Part shown: in pieces, positions 46,471 to 58,844 of the stretch
Layout of the letters: every line of letters starts with the position of its first letter
How positions within the stretch are numbered: position 1 is the first letter of the stretch
Source of the DNA: Thysanoteuthis rhombus
Lineage: Eukaryota; Mollusca; Cephalopoda; Oegopsida; Thysanoteuthidae
Length of the DNA: 64,000 nucleotides
Direction of reading: 5' to 3'
Assembly (NCBI GenBank): GCA_963457665.1
Contig: OY735207.1
Span: 33,865,816-33,929,815 of the forward strand
The notes under the pieces: model-generated
Told to the model about the DNA's origin: nothing
Seen by the model: the letters and a program-made list of their open reading frames with translations, nothing else
The model's database searches: none
Program-made: the position numbers and the translations under genes

Positions 46471-49400
46471 ATGTGGTCGTTAATTTTGGCTCTAACGTGG
46501 TCAGCAGTGACAGCAAGCCCACTCCTCCAAGAAGCCACTACTGAAAGTAATCTGCAGAAAATGACAACGGAATTGCCGCAACCAATTTCAGACAATCTAA
46601 TTGTTGACGTGAGTAGATTGTATTCCAAAAGTATAAATATTTATACTCTTTTCTATGTGGCCTGACTTTCAACGATAGTTAGCTATCTAATCTCGTAGAG
46701 TGTAGGTAATGTAGTGGAGTCGATATTTCTCTATGGTAGCTCTGAGTCTGACTAACATAAACATAGCAAATTTCTATTATATTCCTGTGTGGGAACACAC
46801 ACGCACACACACACACATGCATACATACACACATACACACACATACAAACACATACACACACATGCACACACACACATACACACATACGCACACACACAT
46901 ACACACACATACATATCGTCAATAACAACATTTGGTTCAGGTTTTATTTCCACAGTTGTTGGCAGTTGATGGTACCAAAAATCCGTGCTCATCTAGATTC
47001 GATGCTTTCAGACGGACCCTTTTAAGGGGAATTGATTTCATTGTAAAGAGTATGTGTGCAATTCGTAAGACGAATGAATGTCGGAAATCATGGTAAAAAA
47101 ATTAACAACCGAACATTGGCTGAAGAATGAGTTCTTTTGACTTCAAATATCCTCAAATGTTAGCTTATGTGGACAGTCGATTTTTATTGATTTTCTTTGC
47201 CAATCAAATCAATTTCCTTGTAGCTTTAGTGGACAAGAGGCAGAAACGAACAAAAGACTCAAATATTACTATGGATAAGTATGGTGATTGTAAAGAAAAG
47301 AAACGCAACATTTGAAAAGGGAATAACTTTTTAAAAGAAACTTAAATGCTGCATTTTCAACAAACACTTTCTCTCTATATTTCTCTCTCTCTATCCCCTT
47401 CCTCTTTCTCTTCCCCATAATTATTTCATTATTCAATTACCAACTAGTACATGTATTTCTGAATGAGAAACATATTTTCTTGGACTTCATGCAAATGCTG
47501 CATCGATTGAAACAAATGATAATCCGTGGAAAGTATTGTGAATATGAAACATTTCTTTCACCGACAATCCAGCGTAAAGAGGATTTTCTGGTAACTGTAT
47601 CCCGTGAATGACCCATTCCCTTTCAATCACAGGGCCCGGACATCGAAAGTGATGGAAGAAATAGGACTCTATAAAATTTTCACTCGTATAATGATTTGAA
47701 TAGTCCAAAAAAAACTGTTCAAGCATTTGGATAGGCTCCCTCTCTCCTTTTTCCTAAAACAGATAAAAATATATGAACACACAAATACAGAGAAAGATTA
47801 TAATAATAATATTGTCGTAACCTAACATAGTTTTACAAGCAACAGTATAGGATCCACGCGTTCTTTCCATTCTTCCTGTTATCATTAACCTTGATACCAA
47901 AATGTTATTTTGCAGCAATACCTTCGTACATACGGCTACATGAATGATGTAGATGAACTCTCACAAGATTACGCTCAACGCAGAACAGACGCTCTCAAGT
48001 AAGTCATTCGAAATGTGCAATAATGTATGAACGATATTATTAATCTTTCCGATTTTTATCGACACCAATTCTGCATGGAGCTGAATGTAACACAAGGGCG
48101 ATTTGAAACCAAATCTTTGTGTATCTATTCACACTTGTCGAGTACTGAAACGTTGATCATCAGAATTTCTGTTTTCTTCTGCAAGGTCATTTCAGAGGTT
48201 TGCTGGTGTGAAAGTAACCGGAGAAGTAGACGAAGATACTTGGCGACAAATGCTACGGCCTCGTTGTGGAATGAAAGATATACAAATAGAAAGACCATCA
48301 AATGGTAAGTCAGTAACACTTTTAAAATAAATCATCACAACAAACGTAAAATGGTGGAAATAATTATAAAACAACCATAATTATGGTCTTCAAATCTTTA
48401 ATTGCCAAAAGAATGAAATTAACTTCATACTATTAAATAAAATGGAAATTCAATTTAAAGATCAATTTTTGCTACCTGCCCTAGGAAAGGTGAAAATAAG
48501 TATGAGATATATTTGACAGAAATTCAGTCAAGGACACGAGAAGCATCGTCCTCATTTATCTATCTATGTCCAGTTCACTCCATAGGAAATGCTTTGATAT
48601 TTGTGTCCATTGATATATCTACTATGTGAGTGCAGTCATAATTCCTACATGGATCTATGTATGTATAATGAGAATATATTTTCTTGTACATTGATTGGTC
48701 GGATATGTACGTGGATGCATATTACTTATATTTATGTATGTATAATAAAGGCAGAACTACAAAAACAATCAAATGATGTAGAAAAACTATTCATTTATCT
48801 TGATTACTGTCATACTTTTGACATTGTGTCTTTGTTTTCTTTTTCTCGAAACAAAAGTTGCCAAATGGAACGTTACAGAAATCACATACAGGTTCCGAAG
48901 TTTCACTGACGATATTAGTGAATGTAGTATCCGGTAAGTATTTATACTCTGTCCCTTCTTCCTCCCACAATACTGTATTAGAATTCATAAACAGCTAAAT
49001 AATGTCTTTCTCTTTACTCTTAATTGAAATATTTGTCCGTTGCAGGAGTGCATTTGTCGATGGACTTAGTCCGTGGGAAGTTCCTGCTAACCTGAAGTTT
49101 GAGAACATTGAAAGTGGCACACCCATCATGGAAATTGAATTTGTGAAAGGAAAACATCCACCCTGTGGCGCTAAAATGGATGGACCTGGTAAGTTGAAAT
49201 TAGCCTTTGGATTTTCTTCATTGTCTCATTGCTAAAGTATTTTCTTGTTTGTCTTCTGTAAATATGTGCATTTGATGATGATTTGTATATCTGTATAATT
49301 TGTTGCTTGATGTTTATCCTTAAGTCTGTATAAGAATAATTATGATAATATATATGTCGATTTATTTATCTAAATATAAGCACGCAATTGTCAACTGTTT

Positions 49401-49811
49401 AAGTAATCAGTTATTGCATCCTTTCTTGTAGTTTTGTCTAGTAATGATATTCCCTTCTATTATTTTTGTATCTTACGCAATGGTAATGCATGATACGAAT
49501 GATATATAATGATGTTGCAATTTATAGAGATTGAAACTCATTGCCCCTTTATTTCAGGTGGAGTGATAGCCCATGCATACTATCCTTCAAGAAGTCCTCT
49601 GGGTGGGGACATGCATTTTGACGGTGAAGAAACCTACAAATATAAGGAAGGTACTGGCTATGATCTTGTTTCGTTGGTCTTGCACGAAGCTGGCCATGCT
49701 TTGGGATTGAGTCACGACAACATGAAAGGATCAATTATGCTTCCTTGGTATACTGGACAAACAACTCTTGGGCCAAATGACATAAAGAGGATTAAACAGT
49801 TATATGCATAA
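46471..49811 (+). CDS. Secreted minimal matrix metalloproteinase (matrixin), gene C, 270 aa
   Basis: Exons: 46471-46608, 47916-47998, 48186-48304, 48858-48933, 49046-49188, 49558-49811. All six have exactly the lengths of gene B, with the same phases and GT-AG sites. Differences seen from B are few: EATTESN for EATPESN, TWRQM for TWQQM, IQIERPSN for IQKERPSN, and SRSPLGG for SRRPLGG. Signal peptide, cysteine switch RPRCGMKD, HEAGHALGLSHD and SIMLPWY are intact, so a secreted latent zinc protease is expected. The loop GKHPPCGAKMDGPGG and the second Cys (SECSIR) are kept. Intron 1 carries a (CA)n tract at 46796-46915 that gene B lacks and gene E shares, so C and E are the closest pair. The unit is offset about 14.55 kb from gene B. 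Confidence 0.92.
46796..46915. repeat. (CA)n microsatellite in intron 1 of gene C
   Basis: CACACA with TA interruptions. The mirror copy, as (TG)n, reaches the window end at 63963-64000. Confidence 0.95.
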
Positions 49812-50240
49812 CACCTACCTGGAAGGTATGTATATTGAAACCCTTCTTCTCATAAAAACATAATCAAAAGAAAATTGGAAAATCATATAGAGTAGTGTAT
49901 GATCTAAAAGTGATGCTATATCATTACACGTTGCTGGTTATTATGCTTGAGGCATTCAGCTGGATGCTTTTTCATTTTGCTCAAGATTATATTTACATGT
50001 GAGCCTACCTAAAACTACCTACTCAAAATGTGTTACTCGGTTTTTACCTATTCAAATCGAAGATGATTCATGTTTTCAATAGTTGACTTGTATGTAACAT
50101 TTTTCTCTTTTATGTTTCAGACAAAGTGAAATTACGCCCCATTGACTTGGCCAGTGACATATCATTTAACCGGAACTATTGAAACAACCAGTAAAATATT
50201 TGTTTGTATTTTATTGAACAAATAAAACATGTATCAGCTA
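49812..50240 (+). other. 3'UTR of gene C with intron and polyadenylation signal
   Basis: UTR to 49825, donor GTATGT, acceptor TTTCAG before 50121, last exon with TTGACTTGGCCAGTGACAT and AATAAA at 50221-50226. Same organisation as gene B. Confidence 0.75.
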
Positions 50241-50249
50241 TCTGACAAA

Positions 50250-51040
50250 ATTGTCTCTGTTTTCTCTTATTCATATTCATAAATCATAAATCAGTTTATG
50301 ATTTGAGATGTTATTGTCAATGCTACGCTTCATCGTTAAATAATTATGTGTGAAGCATTCTTTCCGATTCAGAACCCACATAATCAAACTACAATCATTT
50401 TTAAAAGATCTTCATCATTATCCATCCTGTTGTATACGTTATGTTTCCTCTTTGCTCACTGTCTATACATTTTGGCTTCTATTGTGGGCCTGCTGAGCTG
50501 AAAACCTCAAAGTAATTGTACATTTTTTAGCTTAGCCAAATGATTCTGGATTTTGTGATAAAAACACATTTTCATATATTCATAGCAAAGGACCTTCATA
50601 AATAATTGGATTTTGAAAAAGCATAAATTTTTTATACATTGCTCATGGCAGTTATTTTCAAAATGACTGCTTATGACAACGGTTTTCACAACAATTTTTG
50701 TGTCAGTGATGAATAAATGATATTGAAGATATAATTATTTTTTTTGCACCATTTGTACTTCTTTGGATAATACATACAAGTTATTGGCAGATTCGGTGAG
50801 GTTCCGTTGGCTAGCTTGATGGTTGAACTTGGAGTCAAATCATGCGTTTTTCACGGAATCACCAAGAAAAACAAACGTATCCTGTAAATCTAAAAGTGCA
50901 GCTAACTGGTATCAAAGTCACATCATACCACTCACAACACTGCCACGACGGCTTTTGACGCTTATAATTTTTTGATTCTCATTCCATAATTCTTTTCTCC
51001 TATTTCTTGTATTCTTTATTCGTATTGACTACTGACATGT
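50250..51040. other. Spacer after gene C
   Basis: Inverted copy of 60120-60600 after gene E, for example GGCTTCTATTGTGGGCCTGC against GCAGGCCCACAATAG-like sequence near 60377. No gene. Confidence 0.6.
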
Positions 51041-51290
51041 TATCAGATTTTTGTACTATAGAGATGTCGAGTTCCCAGTTACTTAATCGTTCACAAGTGC
51101 ATCTCTCTCAAATGCGATACTTAAAGACTCTGGGTGACACTTGGCACTTCGCCAAATAAGAAATGGTTGGAAGTGAGTTCATACACACATTTTATGTGTC
51201 TCGCTTGTATCCAATTATCTTTGATTCCTGTTGTTCATAGAACAAAAAAAAAGATAATAGGGATCAAATGTATTGTTTAATGTAATTGCC
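51040..51290. repeat. Single arm related to the 0.9-kb inverted-repeat element
   Basis: TCGCTTGTATCCAATTATCTTTGATTCCTG and CAAATGTATTGTTTAATGTAATT match the right arm at about 24460-24680. The left arm and interior are missing. Confidence 0.5.
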
Positions 51291-51414
51291 TGTTATACGA
51301 GCTACGAATATTACATAATTTGAAGTATTAGATTACAGTGAAATAATGAGCATTTTTGATACCTCTGGTTGTTTCGAGTGCTACCAGGAATAGTCACATC
51401 ACCAATTGTAATAT

Positions 51415-51720
51415 GAAGAAATTTCCCTTGACTTTTGACTCCTAAAGTGGAAAAAAATATATCCTGTCACTTTCGGAACCTAAAACTAAAAGAGATTTTT
51501 CCACTTTTAACTCGGGAAAGAGAGAAACAAGTCTACTCTATCTATTGAGCCCTAAAGTGTGATCAGGATCTGAAGCTAGATTTTAAAATGACTTCCCCCA
51601 AAAGTGTGATCTCTATACGAGGTCAGGTGAAAAAAAAATAACAACTTGAAAAAATATTCTATGAGAAAATGATATAAGGTAAAAAAAATAATTCCCCCGA
51701 AAGTAGGATCAGAATAAACG
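51415..51720 (-). repeat. S array at the boundary between gene C and D2
   Basis: Units such as CCTTGACTTTTGACTCCTAAAG and CCACTTTTAACTCGGGAAAG. Followed at 51710-51830 by sequence shared with 25030-25160. Confidence 0.55.
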
Positions 51721-51980
51721 GTCAATAATGAAATCACAACGAAATCTTTCCATGTTACACAATCTAGTTTGCATCAGAGTTGCACCGTAAATGAAGCAAC
51801 CCTACGAGAATATAATGTAACAGTCATAAATAATTTCGAAGAATCCTTGAGAAAACCTCAATGATATAGCATAGCTTTATCAATATCATCTGAGATCATC
51901 TGAGATCATCAACTCATTTACAGACAGTAAATATATATCTGACAAAACAGAAACGATTGTGTCTGATAGCTGATAAAGGT

Positions 51981-53562
51981 TTTATTTGCTCAGTAAAATG
52001 TATAAAAAATATTACAGGTAGATTTCGATTGTTCAAACTAAAGGATGTGACACTGGCCAAGTCGAATGATACATCGATTCATTGTATCTGAAATATAAAA
52101 AAGAGGAAGATGTTACCAATTTGTCAACTATTAAATAACAAGAATCAACTTTGACTGAAATATGATACAATTAATAAAACACACTGGTTAATTCTACTGC
52201 ATAAAAGCAAATATCATCCCAAGCAGAACCGAGGAAGCTACCAATCGTACCTTTCTAACGATGCAGCAAGATAAAATATTCAATTACAGAGGATTTCTCA
52301 AGGCGATATTAATGAAAATTCTATTGAGAAGAACGATTTCAATATACATACCTTCGTGGAAGTCGTTATGAACATAACTTTCTGATTCTCCTTATGTCAT
52401 TCGGTCCAAGAGTTGTTTGTCCAGAGTACCAAGGTACCATAATTGATCCTCTTGCACGGTCATGTCTTAATCCCAAAGCATGGCCAGCTTCGTGCAAGAC
52501 CACTGTAGCCAGCTTTAGGCCTCGACCTCTCTTATATTTGTAGGTTTCTGCATCCTCAAAATGGATGTCACCACCAATAGGACTCCATGGAGGATAATAT
52601 GCGTGGGCTAACACTCCTCCTGAAATCAAGTTAGAATGCATTTCAGTCTCATTAAATAGCAACATTCAGTTTATATCATTCGAATCATTCATTAACATTG
52701 CGTAAAGATACAAAAAACCGTAAGATGTGAATATCATCATTCAACAAAACTAGTTTAACAGCAACACTTAATGACTACTTTCATAATTTTCGTAATTACA
52801 ACCATAGATTAAGACAAATACATCAATAAATACATTTGCATAACTATTGTAGGAAGGATTTAAGGATAATCAACAAGTGATTAAACGTACAAATCTACAA
52901 ATCACAATCAAATTAACACGTATCTAGAGAAAACAGGTATGAAAATACGTTAGTAATCAGGCTGTGAAAAATAGTAAAAGGCTCTCAACTCACCACCTCC
53001 ATCCATATTATAACAAAAGGGTGGATGTTTTCCATTCATGAATTTAATTTCCATAATGGCCGTTCCTCTCTCAATTTTATAATAACCAAGGGTGTCTCAG
53101 TTTTAGACCGATGAGTGATATTACTTGCTATATTTGCAGGATGTCTTATAATGATTTCTACCACTTCATGGTTGTTGAAGATTCAATTTGAAAGTGTTAC
53201 TGACTTAATATTCGATGGTCTGTCTACGTAATTATCTTCTATTCCACAATGAGGCCGTAGCATTTGTTGCCAAGTATCTTTGTGTACTTCTCCGGTCACT
53301 TGCAGACTAGCAAGCCTCTGAAATAACCTTAAAAAAGGGAAATACAAATCTCGACGATTAAAATTCCTGTCCTCGAAAAAAATTGAGGAAGATTTGTTGT
53401 TCAGCTTCCCTTTTGACATACTCTGTCCAATGCATAAGTAACATTGACAATAAAAAGGATACAGGGTAATTATATTGAATAAAACATTGTACTTTCTAGT
53501 TTGAGTGTAATCTTGTAAGAGTTTGTTCCATCATCCATGTGATCTTATGTACGGAGGTATTG
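51981..53562 (-). pseudogene. Matrixin D-type pseudogene D2 with an intact catalytic exon
   Basis: Exon 6 at 52366-52619 is complete, with HEAGHALGLRHD, SIMVPWY and the end GPNDIRRIRKLCS. Exon 5 is only its 3' part (52994 to about 53083, loop GKHPPFCYNMDGGG). Its 5' part and all of exon 4 were removed by one deletion into intron 3. Exon 3 at 53209-53327 reads LFQRLASLQVTGEVHKDTWQ and the switch RPHCGIED (Arg to His). Its donor GT has become TT. Exon 2 near 53562-53490 has TAA after QYLRT and a frameshift. AATAAA (minus) is at 51981-51986. No exon 1 is found. The good frame of exon 6 probably reflects recent decay and not function. Confidence 0.88.
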
Positions 53563-53984
53563 CTGCAAATACTCAATTGTAGCAGCATGTTCAAAGTTCA
53601 CATAGTCAGAAACAAAAGAATGGGTTAATAACAGACGATAAAATGTGCATACAATACTGCCATAGAATAATGCTTGACAAACTAGTCCACAAGACATTGG
53701 CTTCGATTTTTGTCGTGTGTCCAAATATTGCGGCCTTGAGCCAGTCAGAAATAAGTTTATAGAATAACTATTTATCCACCTATATGCTATGAGAATGATT
53801 AAAGGACATCAACAAAGAAAATATCTCTTAGATTCAAGAGGTTCTCTACAAAAAATAGGCTTCAAATAAAAAATATTTCCAATTCTAAATTTCAGAGATG
53901 TATTAGACAGGATTTATTACAGTGTAGAGGTAAGGAGTTGTGTGACGATTACCATCACGAAAAACGGAATCAGTGAACCTAGTA

Positions 53985-54352
53985 CGAATTGGTTTTTATT
54001 TCTATTGATATTCGGACCATCCTCATCTTGGTTGATTTTCATGCAACGTTTCGGCCGTTGCACTCGACGGCCATCGTCAGGTATCATCTAGTAGGTGTGG
54101 GGAAGTAACGAATCGATCACTTTATTTATCCGACGGGGGTATATTGACCGTACTCCCCTCTTAGCATTAGTAGTATTGTTATATTGTCTCACACTAGGAT
54201 TGAACCTAGAACCATCAGATTATTTTACAGTAATTTGTCTGATGCTGTAACCACTGCGCTATGTGTCCATGTGAGTGCAACGGCCGAAACGTTGTATGAA
54301 AAACAACCAAGATGAGGATGGTCCGAATATCAGTAGAAATAATAATAATACC
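53985..54352. mobile_element. SINE family 1: full copy (-) abutting a second tail (+)
   Basis: A full minus-strand copy at 53985-54267 has the head TAGCGCAGTGGTTACAG and B box GGTTCAATCCTAG, then the core CTGACGATGGCCGTCGAG and ACGGCCGAAACGTTG. Directly beside its head, 54271-54352 is a plus-strand tail (GTGAGTGCAACGGCCG to GGATGGTCCGAATATC) of a second copy. Both lie in the spacer of the matrixin palindrome. Confidence 0.75.
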
Positions 54353-54409
54353 TCATCTCAATAATTCAGAAATATACTAAAGTGGTTTTTGTTTTGTTTT
54401 ATTGAGTGA

Positions 54410-54600
54410 GGAATGAATCCACTTCTCCCTGTGCTCTGTCATATTACCAGATAGCTTGACTAAAATGTCGAATCACTGGAATCTCGCTATACTTGCCTGG
54501 GGGCATAATGGATGGGTGGAAATTAGGGCAAAACATTCTCCCATGAGTACCTTACTGGCCCAAGTAGGAGCAGAGCAAAGCTGTTACTCCTTTTTTCAAC
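54410..54600 (+). mobile_element. SINE family 2 fragment (body only)
   Basis: ATGAATCCACTTCTCCCTG, TCGAATCACTGGAATCTCG and AAAGCTGTTACTCC follow in the order of the 28.5- and 43.0-kb copies. The tRNA-like head is missing. Confidence 0.6.
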
Positions 54601-54891
54601 CTTCAAACACCACAGTTTACTGATCGATCCACAATAACAACAACAAACGACATAAAAAAACAAACAAACAAAACATTTAACCTCAATGAAAGATTAAAAT
54701 ACCCTAAATTTCCGAATGAATATTTCCAATGATTTACCATCTAAAAGCAATTTGGCAAAAGCACGTTCATCGACAGCTGGATTGAAAATTTGGACAATTA
54801 GTAGACACGTGAGCTTATCGAGTTTATGCTACTATGTAATGAACGAAGGAAGATGATATCAAATTAGATTAGTGTCGACTGCCACAGATGT

Positions 54892-54892
<1 letters not shown>

Positions 54893-54934
<42 letters not shown>

Positions 54935-55250
54935 GTCTTTTAAAGTCTGTTGTTGGACATAGACCTTCCTCAGGATTCGTCACACTTCGCTATCGTAGGC
55001 GTCGCGAAGCCAGCATTTTCTGAATTTGTCTAGTTCATCTCTCCATCTTGTATTCTGTCGGCCTCGGTTGCGTATGTGAGTCATGATTTCCCAAGGGTAG
55101 TCTGTCATTCTTGAAACATGGCCTGCCCATTGCCGTTTAAGTTTTCAAATAGTTTCTATGATGTCTCGAACTCCCGTTTTCTTCCTGATATACTGTGATG
55201 TCTTGTGATCTCTTCATGTAAGGTTGAGCATGGTTATCTCATGTGCGCGT
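54893..55250 (-). mobile_element. RTE LINE 3' end with (ATC)n tail
   Basis: (ATC)n at 54893-54932, then AGTCTTTTAAAGTCTGTTG, TTCTGAATTTGTCTAGTTC and CCTGCCCATTGCCGTTTAAG, the same order as 22810-23163 and 37545-37935. It directly precedes a matrixin first-exon remnant, as at 22.8-23.2 kb. Confidence 0.75.
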
Positions 55251-55263
55251 TCAGCACTAATTC

Positions 55264-57847
55264 AATAGAAGCAAAATTTGAAGCAAGCCATAATTACATT
55301 GGAGAACTCACTTCTCGCAGCAGAAAAAAAAGACGATGTCTGTAGTGTATGACAATGTGGTGTTTATTTTTGCTCTCACGTTGTCAGCAGTGGAAGAAAG
55401 TCCTCTTTTCCGAGAACCCACTCTTGGTAGTTTTTCTACAGGAGATATTGTCGGAATTGCAGCAATCAATATCACGAGATTTGAATGTTGACATGAGTAG
55501 GCTTTACAACAACATAACTCTCGTCTGACTTACTGTAAAGACAGTAAGTAAGCTAATCTCGACGAACTTCTACAGTAATGAAATCGATAACTCTCATTTG
55601 TTGCTATGCGTTACAAACAGTAAATAGTTGGTGCTACCATAACGTGCGGTTTACTGCAGTATCTTCTAAGACCTTATCTAACCTGACTGACCAGATTACT
55701 AAGTGTACACGACTTGCAAAGGACTCATGGCTTGTATATTCAAAGTAAACATTAAAGTCGATAAACTTACCTTCGAGCTTTATTAATATTTAACAGACTT
55801 TTCATTATATCTATATCAAATTAAACATATACCTACATTACCTACATTCCTCTACTTCTCAACCATTCAAGTAACAAATACAATAAATAAACCTTACATT
55901 ATTTTGACTTTTATTTATATTCATTGATTTTTTTTTTAGTTCTTTTCAGAAATTAACTATTTATGTGACAAGTTTTGTAATTATTTTAGATTGATAAAAT
56001 ATTTGATAGAATTTTGGTTATTTTTAGTAAATAAAACATAATGTTATTGCAGTCGATTTTTCTTGATATTTAATAAACTTTTCCAGTTGAATTCATATTC
56101 AAAAATCTTTCCATGATTACATTTTAGTTCTATTTACATTCAGTTACATAAAATTATATTAGATAGAAGCGAGTGAACTTGACTACTGATCAAATCCCTT
56201 ACATTTCCATATAATTTTGATGACCATTGCAAGTCTTTGCACACCTACATTGTAATATTGAATTACAGAAATATTCATGCAAATATAACAAAACCCTACG
56301 GATGTCGCAGACTAGAAAAATGAAGATTTCCCCCGTTTCGTCAAAAACTCAAACGCTGAATTCAGTGCGGCTATAGAGGAATCCGTTTGAAAACCTTTTT
56401 GTAAATTGATCGGGCGACGCTTCGGGATAGCAGTTGATTGTGTAAAACCATTCCAATCTCGATGTATTGTCAGAAGAATTTCACTTGACCACTTACAAAT
56501 ACCAGTTCAACTGCACATCTACTTTACTGAATTAATAAACATCAAGTTTATTTGATGCATCTAAGACGAAACATTCTTTTGAATATTAAATAAAACTCGA
56601 AGACGAGCAAATAATTTTCTGTTTCAAGTAAATACAAGAGAAATCCGAATAGACATTATTTGGTGATAATTGGATTAGGTTTTATTCAATTTTGATAGGA
56701 AATTAAATGAATCTGGAGATAAATACACATAGTTTTATTTAGTGTTAATCTATACACTCATCAAGTTGGTATATATTGTTTTATTCATGCTGTGTAAATA
56801 TTCTTGGTGGACCACATTCTATAGTATTAAATGTCCCAATAGACTGTACTCTATAGTATTACCAAACATTTTGTAGCTTTGAACATCCATCAATCTGTCT
56901 ATTAACGAACGCTTCTTTATGAAATAGTGGTTACTGAAGTCGTCTTGCATCAATTACTTCTGGGGATATCTTACATTTGTGAAATGGGTCATAGCAATCT
57001 AACAATAAATATGCATATCTACTCATATTTTAAACTATTTACACGCATATGATGATGTGTTGATAGACTTTTATAACCATATATATACCTATACATATGC
57101 ATATACGAGGGAGGATTAACAAATCCGTAGCTGGATACATAGCTTAGATCAGAAAATAAAAAGGTGTCATAGTATTATAATTATACGAACAAGCTAAAAA
57201 AATGAACTGCCCTACGAGAGACATTTCCAGAAGTAAGAATATCTGATAGGTGGCATATACGTGTATAAGTTGTTATTCAATGAACTTATTTCACACTAGC
57301 ACAAGGCCACAATGTTAGGACACGCGGCAAAAATCGAAGCCAATGTCTTGTGGACTAGTTTGTCAAGCATTATTCTATGGCAGTATTGTATGCACATTTT
57401 ATCGTCTGTTATTAACCCATTCTTTTGTTTCCGACTATGTGAACATTGAACGTGCTGCTACAATTGTGTATTTGCAGCAATACCTCCGTACATAAGATCA
57501 CATTGACGATGGAACAAACTCTTACAAGATTACACTCAACATCAGTCGTCTACAATTGAATATTTTATCTTGCAGAAGATGCTGCATCATTAGAGAGGTT
57601 GAATCGATAGCTTCCTTGGTTCTGCTTGGGATGATATTTGCGTTTACGCAGTAGAATTAACCAGTATGTTTTATTAATTGTATTATATTTCAGTCAAAGT
57701 TGATTAATGCTATTTAATAGTTGACAAGTTAGTAACATCTTTCTCTTTTTTATATCTAAGGCACAATGAACCAATGTACCGTCTGACTTGGCCAGTGTCA
57801 CATCCTTCAATTTGAAATATTTTTATATATCTTATTGAACAAATAAA
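55264..57847 (+). pseudogene. Matrixin remnant F: exon 1, intron 1, exon 2 fused to 3'UTR
   Basis: A first-exon remnant at 55264-55500 (AATAGAAGCAAAATTTG, ATG TGG start at about 55362, then a frameshift within the signal peptide). Intron-1 sequence at 56210-56420 is the inverse of 41810-42010. Exon 2 starts at 57478 (QYLRT then TAA). From about 57550 it passes straight into the sequence between stop codon and 3'UTR seen in D0 and D2. The UTR phrase GACTTGGCCAGTGTCACATCC and AATAAA at 57842-57847 follow. Exons 3-6 are deleted. It is D-type and mirrors D2. The stretch 55500-57240 has no other gene. Confidence 0.8.
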
Positions 57848-57849
57848 AA

Positions 57850-58844
57850 CTCTATCAGCAATCTGACATAATTGTCTCTGTTTTGTCAAATACATATTTA
57901 CTGCCTGTACATCAGTTGATGATCTCAGATGATATTGATAACGCTACGCTATATCATTTTAGCTACCATCTAAATCTTAAAACACAAATAATCAATCTGC
58001 AACCTTTTTTTTGAAGATTGTGGTTGTTCAACCTATTGTAATGGTTATGGTTCCTCTTTCCCCAGTGTTTAAACTTTCTGGCTTCGAGGAGTCAGGTGTC
58101 CAAATTGGGATAAATCTGACGGCCACAATGACACAAGTAATGATTACTTTCATTTTATTAATTTCCATCTGACCAGCTGATTTCAAATATGTCTTTATTT
58201 TTCTTCTGTAAAGTGAAGTTTCCTACTTTTAAAAATACTGACTTACAAGCACATTTTACTACTTTATGATATAGATGTTAGTAAACGCATGAGTATGCGC
58301 GTACGAGTACGCGTATGTATATGTGTGTGCAAACTTCAGTCTTTTTTCTGATGGAAATTTCGAAATTATTGTATTACCTATGCCTACTCGTGACAGCCCT
58401 GTTTCTCGAGAACACAAGCCATGCTACTTCATAAAACTTGAAAAAGTTTTTCAAAATGAAAGAAAAGCAAATTTTCTATAAATAGAATTTATAGGTGAAT
58501 ATTGGATAGTTTTCAACCAAATTATTTAATAAGGATTTTGATAGTTTATCTAATTTGATCTATTTTAACACACTCTGTGCTAATTGTGCATGTTTGACTG
58601 ATATCATATATTCAGTAATATAATTTGAACAGAGTGTGTAGTAGATGTGTATTCAAAAGGACTATATAGTATCACATGTGGTTGAATAAAGGTATACCAC
58701 ATAGTTTAGTTATGTAACACATGTTCATAAGGTTTACGTGGCTTTCATCATGAAAATCTGTATCAAAATGATAGGATTTTGTATGTGACAATCTACAGCA
58801 AAACCTACTCAAAATAAGCCTAGATCAAGAAGTAATTTGTTTTG
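57850..58844. other. Inverted copy of the D1 downstream flank
   Basis: Matches in reverse 38390-39300 (GATGATCTCAGATGATATTG, ATTCAAAAGGACTATATAG). No gene. Confidence 0.6.

Noticed and set aside
47127-47315. 62-63 codon intronic frame shared by genes C and E
   Set aside because: Not kept in gene B (frame altered after MLAYVESRFSLIF). Identity between C and E is explained by the palindrome.
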